Shown here: positions 1-8,739 of the stretch, one piece after another
How positions within the stretch are numbered: the stretch's first letter is position 1
How the letters are laid out: each line of letters begins with the position of its first letter
Source of the DNA: Brevinematales bacterium
Lineage (GTDB): Bacteria > Spirochaetota > Brevinematia > Brevinematales > GWF1-51-8
DNA length: 64,000 nucleotides
Assembly (NCBI GenBank): GCA_020059465.1
Contig: JAGVBZ010000008.1
Span: forward strand, 62,001-126,000
Direction of reading: 5' to 3'
Position numbers and translations under genes: made by a program
The notes under the pieces: model-generated
What the model saw: only the letters and a program-made list of their open reading frames with translations
What the model was told of the DNA's origin: nothing
Database searches by the model: none

Positions 1-1282
1 CGGCATCTGTTTGCCCGAATTCAGCCGCCAGCATCAACGCCGTCCAGCCAAAAATATCAACACTATTAATATCAGCCTTCGCCGTTATTAACGCGGTTAA
101 TGTGCCGGAATACCCATGACCTGCCGCGATTATCAACGCAGTCGCTCCGTCTTTTTTTGCAGCATTGACATTAGCCCCCGCCGCAATCAGCGCATTTACT
201 GCATCCGTATGCCCATTTTCCGCCGCGAACATCAACGCCGTCCAGCCATCGTTATTGCTCGCGTTAACATCAACCTTTCCCGCAATTAGCGTTTCTACTA
301 CGTCTGTATGTCCGTTCTGCGCGGCAACCATCAAGACGGTGGTGCTGTTTTTTGTTTCCGCGTTTATATCAGCTTTCGCGGCAATCAGCGCATCTATTAT
401 GCCCATCTTTCCGCTGGCGGCCGCTGACATTAGCGCCGTCCAGCCGGATTCGCTGACCGCGTTAACGTCAGCCTTCGCATTAATCAGCGTCTTTACAGTA
501 TCCATATGTCCGCCATACGCCGCATTCATCAACATTGTCCATCCGGTTTTATTAACCGCGTTAATATCGGCCTTTGCTGCGATCAGCGCCTTAACCGCGT
601 CTGTATGTCCTTTTTCAGCCGCAATCATCAATACCGTCCAGCCGTCTTTATCAACCGCGTTGACATCAGCCTTTGCCGTTATCAACGCCCTTACAATGTC
701 CGTATATCCTTTTGCCGATGCTTTTATCAACGCCGTCGCACCACCCTTTTTAACAGCGTCAACATCGGCTTTCGCGGCAATCAGCGCCTTTACAGCGCCT
801 GTATTCCCTGTGTCCGCCGCGATCATCAATGCAGTCCAGCCGTCTTTATCTACTGCGTTGACATCAGCCTTCGCTATAATCAGCATCTTTATTATGTCCG
901 TACTTCCGTTCTTCGCAGCAAACATCAATGCCGTCGCGCCCTTATTATTACCCGCGTTTACATTAGCCTTCACGGCTATCAGAGCCTTCACTGTGTCCGT
1001 ATGTCCTTTTTCCGCCGCAAACATCAATGCCGTTTTATTGTACTTACTGATTATGTTTACATCAGCCTTCGCTGAAATCAGCGCATTGATTACATCAACA
1101 TTTCCTTTTTCAGCCGCAATCATCAACGCCGTTTCACCGTCCTTATTTAGTACTTCGTTTATATCCCCCTTATAATTCTTAATAAACTCGATATCCCCTT
1201 CCTTCGCCGCGTCCAGCAGATTATCCGCAGGGAATAACATCGCCGGAAATAAAAATAGTATCAACACTATGAATTTCATCAT
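1..1282 (-). CDS. Secreted ankyrin-repeat protein (3' end outside window)
   Basis: Reading the minus strand from an ATG at 1282 gives an open frame of about 427 codons that runs off the left edge. It begins with a hydrophobic signal peptide (MMKFIVLILFLFPAML) and continues as about a dozen near-identical 33-residue ankyrin units with the pattern DGxTALMxAAxxGxxDxVxxLIxAKADVNA. The repeats suggest a periplasmic or surface protein-binding scaffold; the partner is unknown. A GGGGG-type ribosome-binding site lies about 6 bases before the first of two adjacent ATGs, so 1282 is preferred to 1279. The units are so regular at DNA level that long antisense frames open on the plus strand; those are shadows. 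A second secreted ankyrin protein lies at 34.6 kb. Confidence 0.85.
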   Translation of the reverse strand, partial: MMKFIVLILFLFPAMLFPADNLLDAAKEGDIEFIKNYKGDINEVLNKDGETALMIAAEKGNVDVINALISAKADVNIISKYNKTALMFAAEKGHTDTVKALIAVKANVNAGNNKGATALMFAAKNGSTDIIKMLIIAKADVNAVDKDGWTALMIAADTGNTGAVKALIAAKADVDAVKKGGATALIKASAKGYTDIVRALITAKADVNAVDKDGWTVLMIAAEKGHTDAVKALIAAKADINAVNKTGWTMLMNAAYGGHMDTVKTLINAKADVNAVSESGWTALMSAAASGKMGIIDALIAAKADINAETKNSTTVLMVAAQNGHTDVVETLIAGKVDVNASNNDGWTALMFAAENGHTDAVNALIAAGANVNAAKKDGATALIIAAGHGYSGTLTALITAKADINSVDIFGWTALMLAAEFGQTDA

Positions 1283-1612
1283 ACGAAGCCCCCTATTAAA
1301 TCATTTAAAACTATTGTAATTCCAGTAAACTATTCTGTCAATGAATCGTTTTTTTATCCGCGTATCCGATCAATCCGCCGGCCCCATTATCACACGGATT
1401 ACACGGATTGCGCCGATTCGCGCGGAAACCGGAGGCCGAGTGCGAAGCATATCGAGGCGGGCTTATCATTCATTATCATTCGCGTTTATTCGTGTTTATT
1501 TGCCGATGGTTTCCTATTTCACTTTTTACTTTACACTTTCAACTTCCTGCTGAACAAAAAAACCGCCCGCAGGACATACCCACGGACGGCCGATTATTAC
1601 CTATATTCAGCG
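1283..1612. other. Intergenic region between two minus-strand genes
   Basis: This 330-base gap holds the putative lemA terminator at its right end. Its middle contains degenerate direct repeats of the type cacggatt (around 1390-1410) and cgcgtttattcgtgtttatt (around 1480-1500), a style of filler repeat seen in many genomes. Short plus-strand frames exist, but they have no ribosome-binding site and no recognisable product. I see no RNA gene. Confidence 0.5.
1554..1589 (-). terminator. Putative Rho-independent terminator of lemA
   Basis: On the minus strand an imperfect GC-rich stem (arms 1579-1589 and 1563-1573, with several G-U pairs) is followed by a run of seven T residues. It lies about 25 bases past the lemA stop codon. 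Confidence 0.6.
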
Positions 1613-2176
1613 TTAAAACTCGACCTTCACCCCTTCCCGCATCGTCACCGATTCGATCTCGTAGTACGGTTTCTTTACAAACCCGCCCATACCCGCGATG
1701 ATCGCGCCGGGGAACATCTGGGTCGCATTGTTGTAATCGCGTACGACCGCGTTGTAGTAACGTCTCGAACGCTCGATCTCGGTCTCGATCTGCTGGAGCT
1801 GTTCCATCAGTTCATTGAACTGCTTGTCGGCCTTGAGATCGGGATAGCTCTCGGTGAGAGAATAGACGCTCCGGAGGGTCTGGGTCAGCATGTTCTCCGC
1901 TTCGATCTGCTTCTGGACGTCGTCGGCCTTGATATTAATCGCCTGGTTACGCGCCTGTATGACACGTTCGAGAGTTTCGCTCTCGTGTTTGGTGTACCCC
2001 TTCACCGTAGCGACCAGATTCGGGATCAGGTCGTAGCGTTTGCGGAGGAGAACATCGATATCGCTCCACGCGCTTTCGGTGGAATTCCGCAGCGTGACCA
2101 TTCTGTTGAAAGTCACAATCGCCCAAAGTATCAGCAGTACCGGAATACCGATCACAATAATGAGAATAACTGTCAT
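1613..2176 (-). CDS. lemA: LemA family protein
   Basis: The 187-residue product has one N-terminal membrane helix (residues 2-22) followed by the family signature: NSTESAWSDIDVLLRKRYDLIPNL, then long amphipathic helices with QARNQA, ENMLTQTLRSVYSLTESYPDLKAD and RRYYNAVVRDYN. Length and architecture match full-length LemA proteins, whose molecular role is poorly defined; they are membrane-anchored helical proteins facing the periplasm or cell exterior. It is divergent from cimA and has its own promoter. A GGAGGG ribosome-binding site precedes the ATG. No partner such as a TPM-domain or HtpX-type gene is visible here. Confidence 0.93.
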   Translation of the reverse strand: MTVILIIVIGIPVLLILWAIVTFNRMVTLRNSTESAWSDIDVLLRKRYDLIPNLVATVKGYTKHESETLERVIQARNQAINIKADDVQKQIEAENMLTQTLRSVYSLTESYPDLKADKQFNELMEQLQQIETEIERSRRYYNAVVRDYNNATQMFPGAIIAGMGGFVKKPYYEIESVTMREGVKVEF

Positions 2177-2216
2177 AAAACCCTCCGTTATAGAGTTTTC
2201 ATTAAACCTTGCTTCT

Positions 2217-2245
2217 ATTATAACGTTATTTTAATTTCAAGTCAA
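2217..2245 (-). promoter_or_regulatory. lemA promoter, sigma-70 type
   Basis: Minus-strand TTGACT (2240-2245) and TATAAT (2217-2222) are separated by exactly 17 bases, a near-consensus housekeeping promoter about 40 bases before the lemA start. Confidence 0.75.
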
Positions 2246-2253
2246 CCTATCTT

Positions 2254-2282
2254 TTGACAGTTACTGGAAAAACGGGTATAAT
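2254..2282 (+). promoter_or_regulatory. cimA promoter, perfect sigma-70 consensus
   Basis: TTGACA (2254-2259), a 17-base spacer and TATAAT (2277-2282) match the consensus exactly. Its -35 box sits only 8 bases from the divergent lemA -35 box, so one bound protein could affect both. No operator or leader is evident in the short leader before cimA. Confidence 0.85.
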
Positions 2283-2315
2283 TTATCTCATTGAAATACT
2301 ATAATGGAGGTCAAA

Positions 2316-3905
2316 ATGTCTAAAGTAGTCATCTATGACACGACTTTACGTGACGGCAAACAAGCTGAAGGAATCAATTTCTCGATGATTGACATGATCT
2401 CCATCGCCAAGAAACTCGACGAGTTCGGTATCGATTATATCGAATGCGGATGGCCGGGCGCGCTTCCGAAGGATAAGGCGTTTTTTCAGGAAATCCAAAA
2501 GGTCGAGTTGAAGCATACGAAAATAGCCGCGTTCGGCAGTACCCGTCACGCCAAGAATAAAGTGATCGAGGACAATAATATCAAGGAACTGATTGCCGCG
2601 AAAACCCCGACTGTCACCATCTTCGGAAAATCGTGGGACCTGCATGTGCGCGATGTATTCAATATATCGCTTGAGGAAAATCTTGAGATGATACTCGATT
2701 CGGTTTCCTATCTCAAGGATTCCGGGCGCGAGCTGTTCTTCGACGCCGAGCATTTTTTCGACGGGTATAAAGAGAATCCCGAATACGCGATAAAAGTACT
2801 TGAGGCCGCGGTCAAAGGCGGCGCGGATAATCTCGTGCTCTGCGATACTAACGGCGGTACGCTCCCGCATCAGATAGAAGATATTATCACTCAGGTGAAA
2901 AAAGTAATCTCCATCCCATTGGGAATACATGCGCATAACGACGGCGATCTCGCTGTCGCAAACAGTCTCAGGGCGATACTTTCGGGGGCTGTTCAGGTGC
3001 AGGGTACTATGAACGGTATCGGCGAACGTACCGGAAACGCTAACCTGTGCTCCATTATACCGAACCTGATACTGAAGATGGGGTATACCGCCCAGCATAT
3101 CGACAGCGTCCACTTGAAAAAACTTGAAGAAACGTCGCGGTATATCTATGAAATAGCAAATATGAACCCGGAGACAAAACAGCCCTTCGTGGGACTCTCG
3201 GCGTTCGCGCATAAGGCGGGAGTTCATGTCAACGCCGTACAGAAAAATCCGCGTACTTATGAGCATATCCTTCCCGAACTGGTCGGGAACCGTCGGCGTA
3301 TCCTGATATCCGAACAAGCCGGCAAGTCCAATATATTGGCGAAGGTGCAGGAACTCGGTTTGGAGATGTCGGCCGAGAAGATCGCAGAATTGGCAATGCA
3401 TATCAAAGAATTGGAAAATACCGGATATGAATTCGAGGGTGCGGACGCTTCGTTCGAAATACTTGTAAAAAAACTCACCGGGCAGTTCAAGGAACGCTTT
3501 CAGGTGCATTCGTATAAAATGCTGACATTCAACCGTGAAAACGTCGACCCAGTCGTGGAGGGTACAGTCAAGATCAGGGTGGGTGACCTTGAGGAACTGA
3601 CGGTTGCCGAGGGCGACGGGCCTGTCAACGCGCTCGATACCGCGCTGAAACTTGCCCTGTCGGTTTTCTATCCTGTAGTAAAAGATATTCATCTAATGGA
3701 TTATAAAGTGCGTATTCTCGATCCGTCGTCCGGAACTGCCGCTGTAACCCGCGTACTGATCACTTTCCGCTATCACAGCTACGAATGGGGTACGGTGGGC
3801 GTGTCGGGAAACATCATCCAGGCAAGCTGGGAAGCGCTGGTCGAAAGCATGAACTACATACTGATGAGACTCGAGCATGAGGAGGACAACGTTTTCCATG
3901 GATAA
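2316..3905 (+). CDS. cimA: (R)-citramalate synthase
   Basis: The enzyme condenses pyruvate with acetyl-CoA to give citramalate, the entry to threonine-independent isoleucine synthesis. The 529-residue product begins with the HMGL/LeuA-type TIM-barrel signature VVIYDTTLRDGKQAEGI, carries the HAHNDGDLAVANS motif with metal-binding histidines, and ends in a LeuA-like dimer domain (about residues 380-529). The long GKSWDLHV and IECGWPG segments favour CimA over 2-isopropylmalate synthase. An in-frame ATG at 2304 exists, but GGAGG at 2306-2310 is the ribosome-binding site for the ATG at 2316, so 2316 was chosen. It overlaps murI by 8 bases. Homocitrate synthase is a less likely alternative. Confidence 0.93.
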   Translation: MSKVVIYDTTLRDGKQAEGINFSMIDMISIAKKLDEFGIDYIECGWPGALPKDKAFFQEIQKVELKHTKIAAFGSTRHAKNKVIEDNNIKELIAAKTPTVTIFGKSWDLHVRDVFNISLEENLEMILDSVSYLKDSGRELFFDAEHFFDGYKENPEYAIKVLEAAVKGGADNLVLCDTNGGTLPHQIEDIITQVKKVISIPLGIHAHNDGDLAVANSLRAILSGAVQVQGTMNGIGERTGNANLCSIIPNLILKMGYTAQHIDSVHLKKLEETSRYIYEIANMNPETKQPFVGLSAFAHKAGVHVNAVQKNPRTYEHILPELVGNRRRILISEQAGKSNILAKVQELGLEMSAEKIAELAMHIKELENTGYEFEGADASFEILVKKLTGQFKERFQVHSYKMLTFNRENVDPVVEGTVKIRVGDLEELTVAEGDGPVNALDTALKLALSVFYPVVKDIHLMDYKVRILDPSSGTAAVTRVLITFRYHSYEWGTVGVSGNIIQASWEALVESMNYILMRLEHEEDNVFHG

Positions 3906-4701
3906 ACGGCCTATTGGAATATTCGACTCTGGCGTCGGCGGATTGACGGTCGCAAAGGAAGTGATGGACTTGCTTCCCAACGAGGCGATCGTGTACCTCG
4001 GCGATACCGCGAACCTTCCCTACGGGGATAAGTCCGCCGAAATCGTCCAGCGCTATTCGGTGGATAACACCGAATTCCTGCTGAAACACGATATCAAGCT
4101 CCTGGTGGTGGCGTGCAATACAGCAAGTTCGGTCGCGCTCGAACATCTCAAATCGAGCTTTCAGCTTCCCATTGTCGGAGTGATCGAACCGGCGGTAAAA
4201 GGCGCGATATTCGCCACCCGGAACAAGAAAATCGGCGTGATCGGCACGAACCGTACGATCAAGAGCAATGTTTATCCGGATATGCTGAAAGTGATGGAAC
4301 CCGAGTGCCAGATTTCGTCGAGGCCGTGCCCGCTGTTTGTCCCTCTGATCGAGGAGTTTTTTATCGACCACGAGGCGACCCGGCTGATAGCGGTAGAGTA
4401 CCTGAAGGAATTCAAGGAACAGGGTTCGGATACCCTGATACTCGGATGCACTCATTATCCGCTGATCAAGGAAATTCTCGCGGAGATACTGCCCGGAGTA
4501 AAACTGGTGGATTCGGCTTTCTCGACCGCGCGCGATATACACAGCCTGCTGGACACACACCAGATGCTGGCGTTAAACCGCGCTGACGGGAAACCGCCTC
4601 TGCACCGGTTTTTTGCGACCGATATTACCCCGAAGCTGAACGATCTGGCGAACCGGATACTTGGGATGAAGATCGATTTCGAGGAAGTGAGCGTTAAATA
4701 A
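3898..4701 (+). CDS. murI: Glutamate racemase
   Basis: Interconverts L- and D-glutamate for peptidoglycan precursors in the cytoplasm. The 267-residue product shows the N-terminal GIFDSGVGGLTV motif with the catalytic Asp, then VACNTASS and LGCTHYPL containing the two catalytic cysteines, in the expected order and spacing. The frame is open from 3877, but GAGGAGG at 3880-3886 fits the ATG at 3898, which overlaps the cimA end and suggests translational coupling. Full length for the family. Confidence 0.95.
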   Translation: MDKRPIGIFDSGVGGLTVAKEVMDLLPNEAIVYLGDTANLPYGDKSAEIVQRYSVDNTEFLLKHDIKLLVVACNTASSVALEHLKSSFQLPIVGVIEPAVKGAIFATRNKKIGVIGTNRTIKSNVYPDMLKVMEPECQISSRPCPLFVPLIEEFFIDHEATRLIAVEYLKEFKEQGSDTLILGCTHYPLIKEILAEILPGVKLVDSAFSTARDIHSLLDTHQMLALNRADGKPPLHRFFATDITPKLNDLANRILGMKIDFEEVSVK

Positions 4702-4744
4702 AGGATGCCGGTAGGGTTAAAAGAAGATTTTTTAGCACTGATGT

Positions 4745-4764
4745 TTTCTCGTCACTGCGAGAAA
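4745..4764. repeat. Small hairpin in a dispersed-repeat-like segment
   Basis: TTTCTCG (4745-4751) and CGAGAAA (4758-4764) form a perfect 7-base stem with a 6-base loop. The surrounding text (cactgcgag...cgaagcagtca) resembles the short interspersed repeats of the 'gtcattgcgag/cgaagcaatc' type found between genes in many bacteria. There is no T-run, so it is not a classic terminator. Confidence 0.4.
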
Positions 4765-4852
4765 CGGAGTTACGAAGCAGTCAATCACTGTGAGATATCA
4801 TTTTGACCGGTGATAGGCTGTACCGAATTTAGATTTTTTTGAGGAGATATAG

Positions 4853-5938
4853 ATGAAAAAAGCGTTGATTGTTGCCCTACTTCTGTCCGCGTTCATCCTA
4901 AGCTATTCCGCCGACGGAGTTCCGGTAAACTGGGTAATCCTGACTATCGGGAATAATTCGCTGACACTGAACGATTTAGAGCGTTTCTACGAATTCGAGA
5001 AAACCAGCGGAGACCCGAAAGCGACCATGGAATCGGCATTCGACGAGCTTCTTTTCCTCTACGGCCTTAAGGGTATCGCCGAAAAAAATCCCAATATCAA
5101 ACTGCAGTCCGACCCCCAGCTTGTTCTGGGTGCGATCACCAATCTTACGAACACCGAAGCCCAGCAGATCCGCCTGAAACTCTATAACGAATTTCCCGAT
5201 CAGTTCATTCTATTGATGGAAAAGGAGCAGATTATCGATAATCTCTTTTTCTATGAGGAGAACCTGAAAACCAATATGAATATCGAAATCTCGGAAGAAC
5301 AGAGAAAGCAGTATTTCGATAAGAATAAGGACAAATTTATCGCTCCCGCTAAGCTGGACTTTATCGTGTTCGCGGCGCATCCGGTCGACGATACCCTCGC
5401 GCAGTTATCAATGTTTGAGAATAATATGAAGGCAATTGCCGCATATCTGAGTAAAAGCGATAAAGCCGATTATATATTCAATAAGTACAAGTCGATGAAT
5501 TTCACCCCATACTCCGGACATAGCGGTCTGAAATATGCCTACGAGCTTGTGAAAGACGGCAAGTATCCCATGGAGATACTCGGCGTGGCATTCGAGGAAA
5601 AAATACAGATCACCGCCACCGAGACGATCAAGATTAAAGAGGGAAAAGCCTTCTATATCCCCCAGCCTATCAAGCTGAAAAACACAAAGAATCCGGTATA
5701 TATCGTCATGAAGATCATCAAACGTGAAAAAGACAAACCGATGACGTACGACGAGGTCAAGGCTATGAAGGATCCCAACGGGCAATCTCAGATCGACCTG
5801 ATACTCAAATCGGAGTACCGGATGAAGATGCTGCGGAACTATGTAATAAAAAAGATAAAAACCGGTCAAATCCTCGTCACACTTTTTGACCAAAATTATC
5901 TTAAGCAGTATAATACTTTTATCAATTCGGATAAATAG
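4853..5938 (+). CDS. SurA-like secreted chaperone
   Basis: The 361-residue product has a signal peptide (MKKALIVALLLSAFILSYSA) followed by a SurA/PrsA-like N-terminal region (VNWVILTIGNNSLTLNDLERF) and a segment resembling the linker to parvulin domains (ISEEQRKQYFDKNKDKF). The usual parvulin signature is not obvious, so it may be a chaperone without isomerase activity. A periplasmic role in outer-membrane protein folding is inferred from these family features. A GAGGAG ribosome-binding site precedes the ATG. It lies 15 bases before ribH and may be co-transcribed with it. Confidence 0.6.
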   Translation: MKKALIVALLLSAFILSYSADGVPVNWVILTIGNNSLTLNDLERFYEFEKTSGDPKATMESAFDELLFLYGLKGIAEKNPNIKLQSDPQLVLGAITNLTNTEAQQIRLKLYNEFPDQFILLMEKEQIIDNLFFYEENLKTNMNIEISEEQRKQYFDKNKDKFIAPAKLDFIVFAAHPVDDTLAQLSMFENNMKAIAAYLSKSDKADYIFNKYKSMNFTPYSGHSGLKYAYELVKDGKYPMEILGVAFEEKIQITATETIKIKEGKAFYIPQPIKLKNTKNPVYIVMKIIKREKDKPMTYDEVKAMKDPNGQSQIDLILKSEYRMKMLRNYVIKKIKTGQILVTLFDQNYLKQYNTFINSDK

Positions 5939-5952
5939 GCACGGAGGATCGG

Positions 5953-6417
5953 ATGAAAACATATGAAGGGAAATTGGATGCGGCCGGGCTGAAAATCGGC
6001 GTGATACTCGGAAAGTTTAATTCGTTCATCGGCGATAAACTGGTCGAAGGCGCGAAAGACGCATTTTATCAGCTCGGCGGAAAGGACGAGAATATAGACG
6101 TTTACCGCGTACCCGGTGCATACGAGATCGCGGGAGTCGCGCGTAAACTGCTGAACGCCGGAAAGTACGACGCTATTGTCTGTCTGGGAGTCATTATCCA
6201 GGGAGAAACCCCCCATTTCGATTACGTCGCCGGAAACTCCGCCAAAGCGATCATGGAACTTTCCTCCGAGGGCGGTAATCCGGTTGTCTACGGTATTGTC
6301 ACCGCAGGCGACCTCGAGCAGGCGATAGACCGCGCCGGGGTGAAGATGGGAAACAAGGGATATACATCGCTTATGACTGCTGTCGAAATGGCAAATTTAT
6401 ATAAGGACATGAAATAA
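5953..6417 (+). CDS. ribH: 6,7-dimethyl-8-ribityllumazine synthase
   Basis: Catalyses the penultimate step of riboflavin synthesis, condensing the aminouracil intermediate with 3,4-dihydroxy-2-butanone 4-phosphate. The 154-residue protein has the family motifs KFNSFIGDKL, VPGAYEIAGVARKL, GVIIQGETPHFDYV (catalytic His) and DLEQAIDRAGVKMGNKG. It is followed after 6 bases by nusB, a common ribH-nusB arrangement. No FMN riboswitch is recognisable upstream. Confidence 0.95.
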   Translation: MKTYEGKLDAAGLKIGVILGKFNSFIGDKLVEGAKDAFYQLGGKDENIDVYRVPGAYEIAGVARKLLNAGKYDAIVCLGVIIQGETPHFDYVAGNSAKAIMELSSEGGNPVVYGIVTAGDLEQAIDRAGVKMGNKGYTSLMTAVEMANLYKDMK

Positions 6418-6423
6418 GTTATC

Positions 6424-6960
6424 ATGGAATCCGTCAATATCCGGGATTATAGCCGTCTTTTAGCATTTTTTACCCTGTACGCGTACGATATCGATGCCGC
6501 CGCGTTATCTTCTCTGCAATCGTTCGACTGGTACGAAGAAGCGTCCTTATTCGAGAAGGGCGATATTCTTCCCGTCATACCCGATTCCATTAAGCACGAA
6601 GTATTTCATTTCGCATGGGAAATGATCAGCGGGACGCTGTCCAATCTTCCGCGTATCGACAGGCAGATCGATGAATTCCTCGTGAACTGGAAGTTCGAAC
6701 GCCTCCTCCCGGTCGATAAGGCCATTCTGCGCATCGGGGTCTACTCGCTCATGTACCGTTTCGATATCCCGTGCGAGGTTACGATCTACGAATGCAACGA
6801 ACTTGCGAACGATTTCAGCGACGAGAACACCTATAAATATATCAACGGCATCCTTCATAACGTCAAGCTCCGTTTCCGGCGTAATTTCCTGATGGATAAG
6901 ATTCACCCAGCCGAGGCGCCGAAGAAGAAATTTAAAATCAAGAGGACTGGCAGCGCATGA
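6424..6960 (+). CDS. nusB: Transcription antitermination factor NusB
   Basis: NusB binds boxA RNA with S10 and supports processive rRNA transcription. The 178-residue helical protein shows the C-terminal hallmark VDKAILRIGVYSLMYRFDIPCEVTIYECNELANDFS...YINGILHNV. It has roughly 30 extra residues compared with typical NusB, including a basic C-terminal tail. The ATG follows the ribH stop closely with only a weak ribosome-binding site, consistent with coupling. The stop overlaps the mazG start (ATGA). Confidence 0.93.
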   Translation: MESVNIRDYSRLLAFFTLYAYDIDAAALSSLQSFDWYEEASLFEKGDILPVIPDSIKHEVFHFAWEMISGTLSNLPRIDRQIDEFLVNWKFERLLPVDKAILRIGVYSLMYRFDIPCEVTIYECNELANDFSDENTYKYINGILHNVKLRFRRNFLMDKIHPAEAPKKKFKIKRTGSA

Positions 6961-7613
6961 AAGAATTCGACAGGCTATTCGAGATTATCCGCACTCTCCG
7001 AAGCGAAAACGGATGCCCGTGGGACAAGGAACAGACCCTGAGAACTATGCGCGACAGCCTGATCGAGGAGACGTACGAGGTGGTCGATTCGATCGACCGC
7101 GACCATACCGAGGATCTCCGCGAGGAACTCGGCGACCTCATGTTTCTTTCGCTGTTTCTCGCCTATCTCGGCGAACAGGAGGAGCGTTTCACCGTACCCG
7201 AGGTGCTCGCGCTGATTTCCGAGAAACTTGTGCGCCGCCACCCCCACGTATTCGAGGGGCACGACGTCGACGATATCCCGGATATCCTGAAGAACTGGGA
7301 GGCCATCAAGCAGAGCGAGAAAAAGAACGCTGATAAAGGGCTTTTCGACGGCATACCGCGTTCGCTGCCGGAGATTCAGCGTTTCTCAAAAGTACTGCAT
7401 AAAATCGAGAGGAACGGGGGCGATCTGAAAAGTTTCGAGGAAATCCCGCTCGGTCAAGCCTGCATGGATGCGGCGGCCGATCTCAATGACGAAACCGTAT
7501 CCCGGCTCATGAAGTCCCTGCTGATCGAATGTTTTATCAAAAAGATCGATACCGCCCACCTGATCCGTTCTGCCACGGATGATATTATGACTGCATATTT
7601 AAAAAAGAAGTGA
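6957..7613 (+). CDS. mazG: MazG nucleoside triphosphate pyrophosphohydrolase
   Basis: Hydrolyses (d)NTPs to monophosphate and pyrophosphate, probably for house-cleaning of nucleotide pools. The start NGCPWDKEQTLRTMRDSLIEETYEVVDSID and the metal-binding EELGDLMF followed by KLVRRHPHVFEG are typical MazG. At 218 residues it is shorter than two-domain E. coli MazG; the second domain is degenerate. Overlaps nusB by 4 bases. Confidence 0.93.
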   Translation: MKEFDRLFEIIRTLRSENGCPWDKEQTLRTMRDSLIEETYEVVDSIDRDHTEDLREELGDLMFLSLFLAYLGEQEERFTVPEVLALISEKLVRRHPHVFEGHDVDDIPDILKNWEAIKQSEKKNADKGLFDGIPRSLPEIQRFSKVLHKIERNGGDLKSFEEIPLGQACMDAAADLNDETVSRLMKSLLIECFIKKIDTAHLIRSATDDIMTAYLKKK

Positions 7614-7700
7614 TAAAACGCTAAAGAATCCCCCTGAATAAATCGATATATATAATGAGTTAACAGTTTTCGTGCATGCCAGAATTCCAAGGAGGGAATT

Positions 7701-8024
7701 ATGGAGATCAATATCAACGGATTGAGTCCGGGAATACCTCAACACGACCTGAAAGCAGAATTCGAGAGAAAAGCGGAAATTGCCGCCGAAGCTAAAAAGG
7801 AAGTCGAGCAGAAAGTTCAGCAGCAGGAGCAGGCTGCTCCCGAAAAGGAAGAGCAGAAAGAAGAGCCCAAGAAAGAAAGCATGGATATGTCCAAATTCGT
7901 CATGAGCTCGACCGATATGAAAGAACTGCTGCTTCTGATGGGATCGCGCGGCAAAAGCGAAGCGATTGAAAGGATGGTCGAGGTCGTGAAGAAAGAACGC
8001 GAGATGCTTGCGAAGAACAAGTAA
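7701..8024 (+). CDS. Small charged coiled-coil protein, unknown
   Basis: I do not recognise this 107-residue product. It has an N-terminal MEININGLSPG stretch, a Glu/Lys/Gln-rich segment (about residues 18-60) likely to be coiled coil or disordered, and a short helical C-terminus (STDMKELLLLMGSRGKSEAIERMVEVVKKE). No signal peptide or membrane helix. AAGGAGGG precedes the ATG. Its stop overlaps the prepilin-peptidase start by one base (TAATG), so the two are probably translated together. Confidence 0.7.
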   Translation: MEININGLSPGIPQHDLKAEFERKAEIAAEAKKEVEQKVQQQEQAAPEKEEQKEEPKKESMDMSKFVMSSTDMKELLLLMGSRGKSEAIERMVEVVKKEREMLAKNK

Positions 8025-8656
8025 TGGAGTTCGTTTTATCAACAGTTTTGGGAGCGGGGTTGTTCTTGATTTTGAATTATTACTTTAAAAACGGGAGGAG
8101 TACTCTCGTTTTTTGCGTTATCGGGGCATTTGCATTATCCGCGTTCTTTTTCCTCCTCTTTCACAACTTTCCCCTGATCTTATTCATCGTTCTGATCGGT
8201 TTCTATTTCAATCTTGTGCTTCTTTCCCTCGAGGATATCAAGAACCTATCGGTAACCGATTGGCAGATCGCGGCGTTCGGGGTAACCGCGCTTACCGCAA
8301 GGATATTTATCCCCCTCCCCCTTGTGAGTAATATCCTTTCCGTCGCAGCGGGATTCCTGATGTTCTTTATCCCGTACTTGATTACACGGAAAAAGGGTGT
8401 GGGAATCGGGGACGTACTGGTATTCACGGGATGCGCATTGCTCTTCACGCTGACGGAGACCATCCTTGTCTTCCTGTTCACCGGGCTGACCGCGCTGATC
8501 TACGCAGTACTTCGGTATGTTTTCCTCAAGAAAAAGGATCGTATCCCGCTTATCCCGTTCATCGCCCTATCTACCGTTTTGACTATGGGTTTGCGCGATT
8601 TTATCATTCCCCTGCTCGGCCTGTCCGACTTGTATAATATGCAGTTCCTTTATTGA
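8024..8656 (+). CDS. Prepilin peptidase-like A24 aspartic protease
   Basis: The 210-residue polytopic membrane protein contains the two aspartates expected of type IV leader peptidases: one in LEDIKNLSVTD after the second or third helix, and one in GVGIGDV (GxGD motif). It lacks the N-terminal cysteine-rich methyltransferase half of PilD/TcpJ, so it resembles the short archaeal/TadV-like forms. No pilin or secretion genes are nearby, and its substrate cannot be inferred here. Confidence 0.75.
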   Translation: MEFVLSTVLGAGLFLILNYYFKNGRSTLVFCVIGAFALSAFFFLLFHNFPLILFIVLIGFYFNLVLLSLEDIKNLSVTDWQIAAFGVTALTARIFIPLPLVSNILSVAAGFLMFFIPYLITRKKGVGIGDVLVFTGCALLFTLTETILVFLFTGLTALIYAVLRYVFLKKKDRIPLIPFIALSTVLTMGLRDFIIPLLGLSDLYNMQFLY

Positions 8657-8739
8657 GAATCGCCGCTTTATTTGCTAAAATCCATGCCTTAATTTACACT
8701 ATATTATAATTTAGAAATATGTCGAAATTTGGGGGTTTC

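Noticed and set aside
165-1175. Long plus-strand open frame with repeats rich in Ala, Ile and Ser
   Set aside because: It is the antisense of the ankyrin repeats on the minus strand, which have a signal peptide, a ribosome-binding site and a recognisable domain.
1-1282. Regular repeats considered as a CRISPR-like or satellite array
   Set aside because: The periodicity is 99 bases, in frame, and translates into ankyrin repeats.
2346-3692. 448-codon minus-strand frame opposite cimA
   Set aside because: It lies wholly inside cimA, which has clear family motifs, and its translation shows no domain; a GC-skew shadow.
7701-8024. Small Glu/Lys-rich gene considered as a FliJ- or FlaG-like flagellar protein
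   Set aside because: Length and charge fit loosely, but no motif supports it and no flagellar gene is adjacent.
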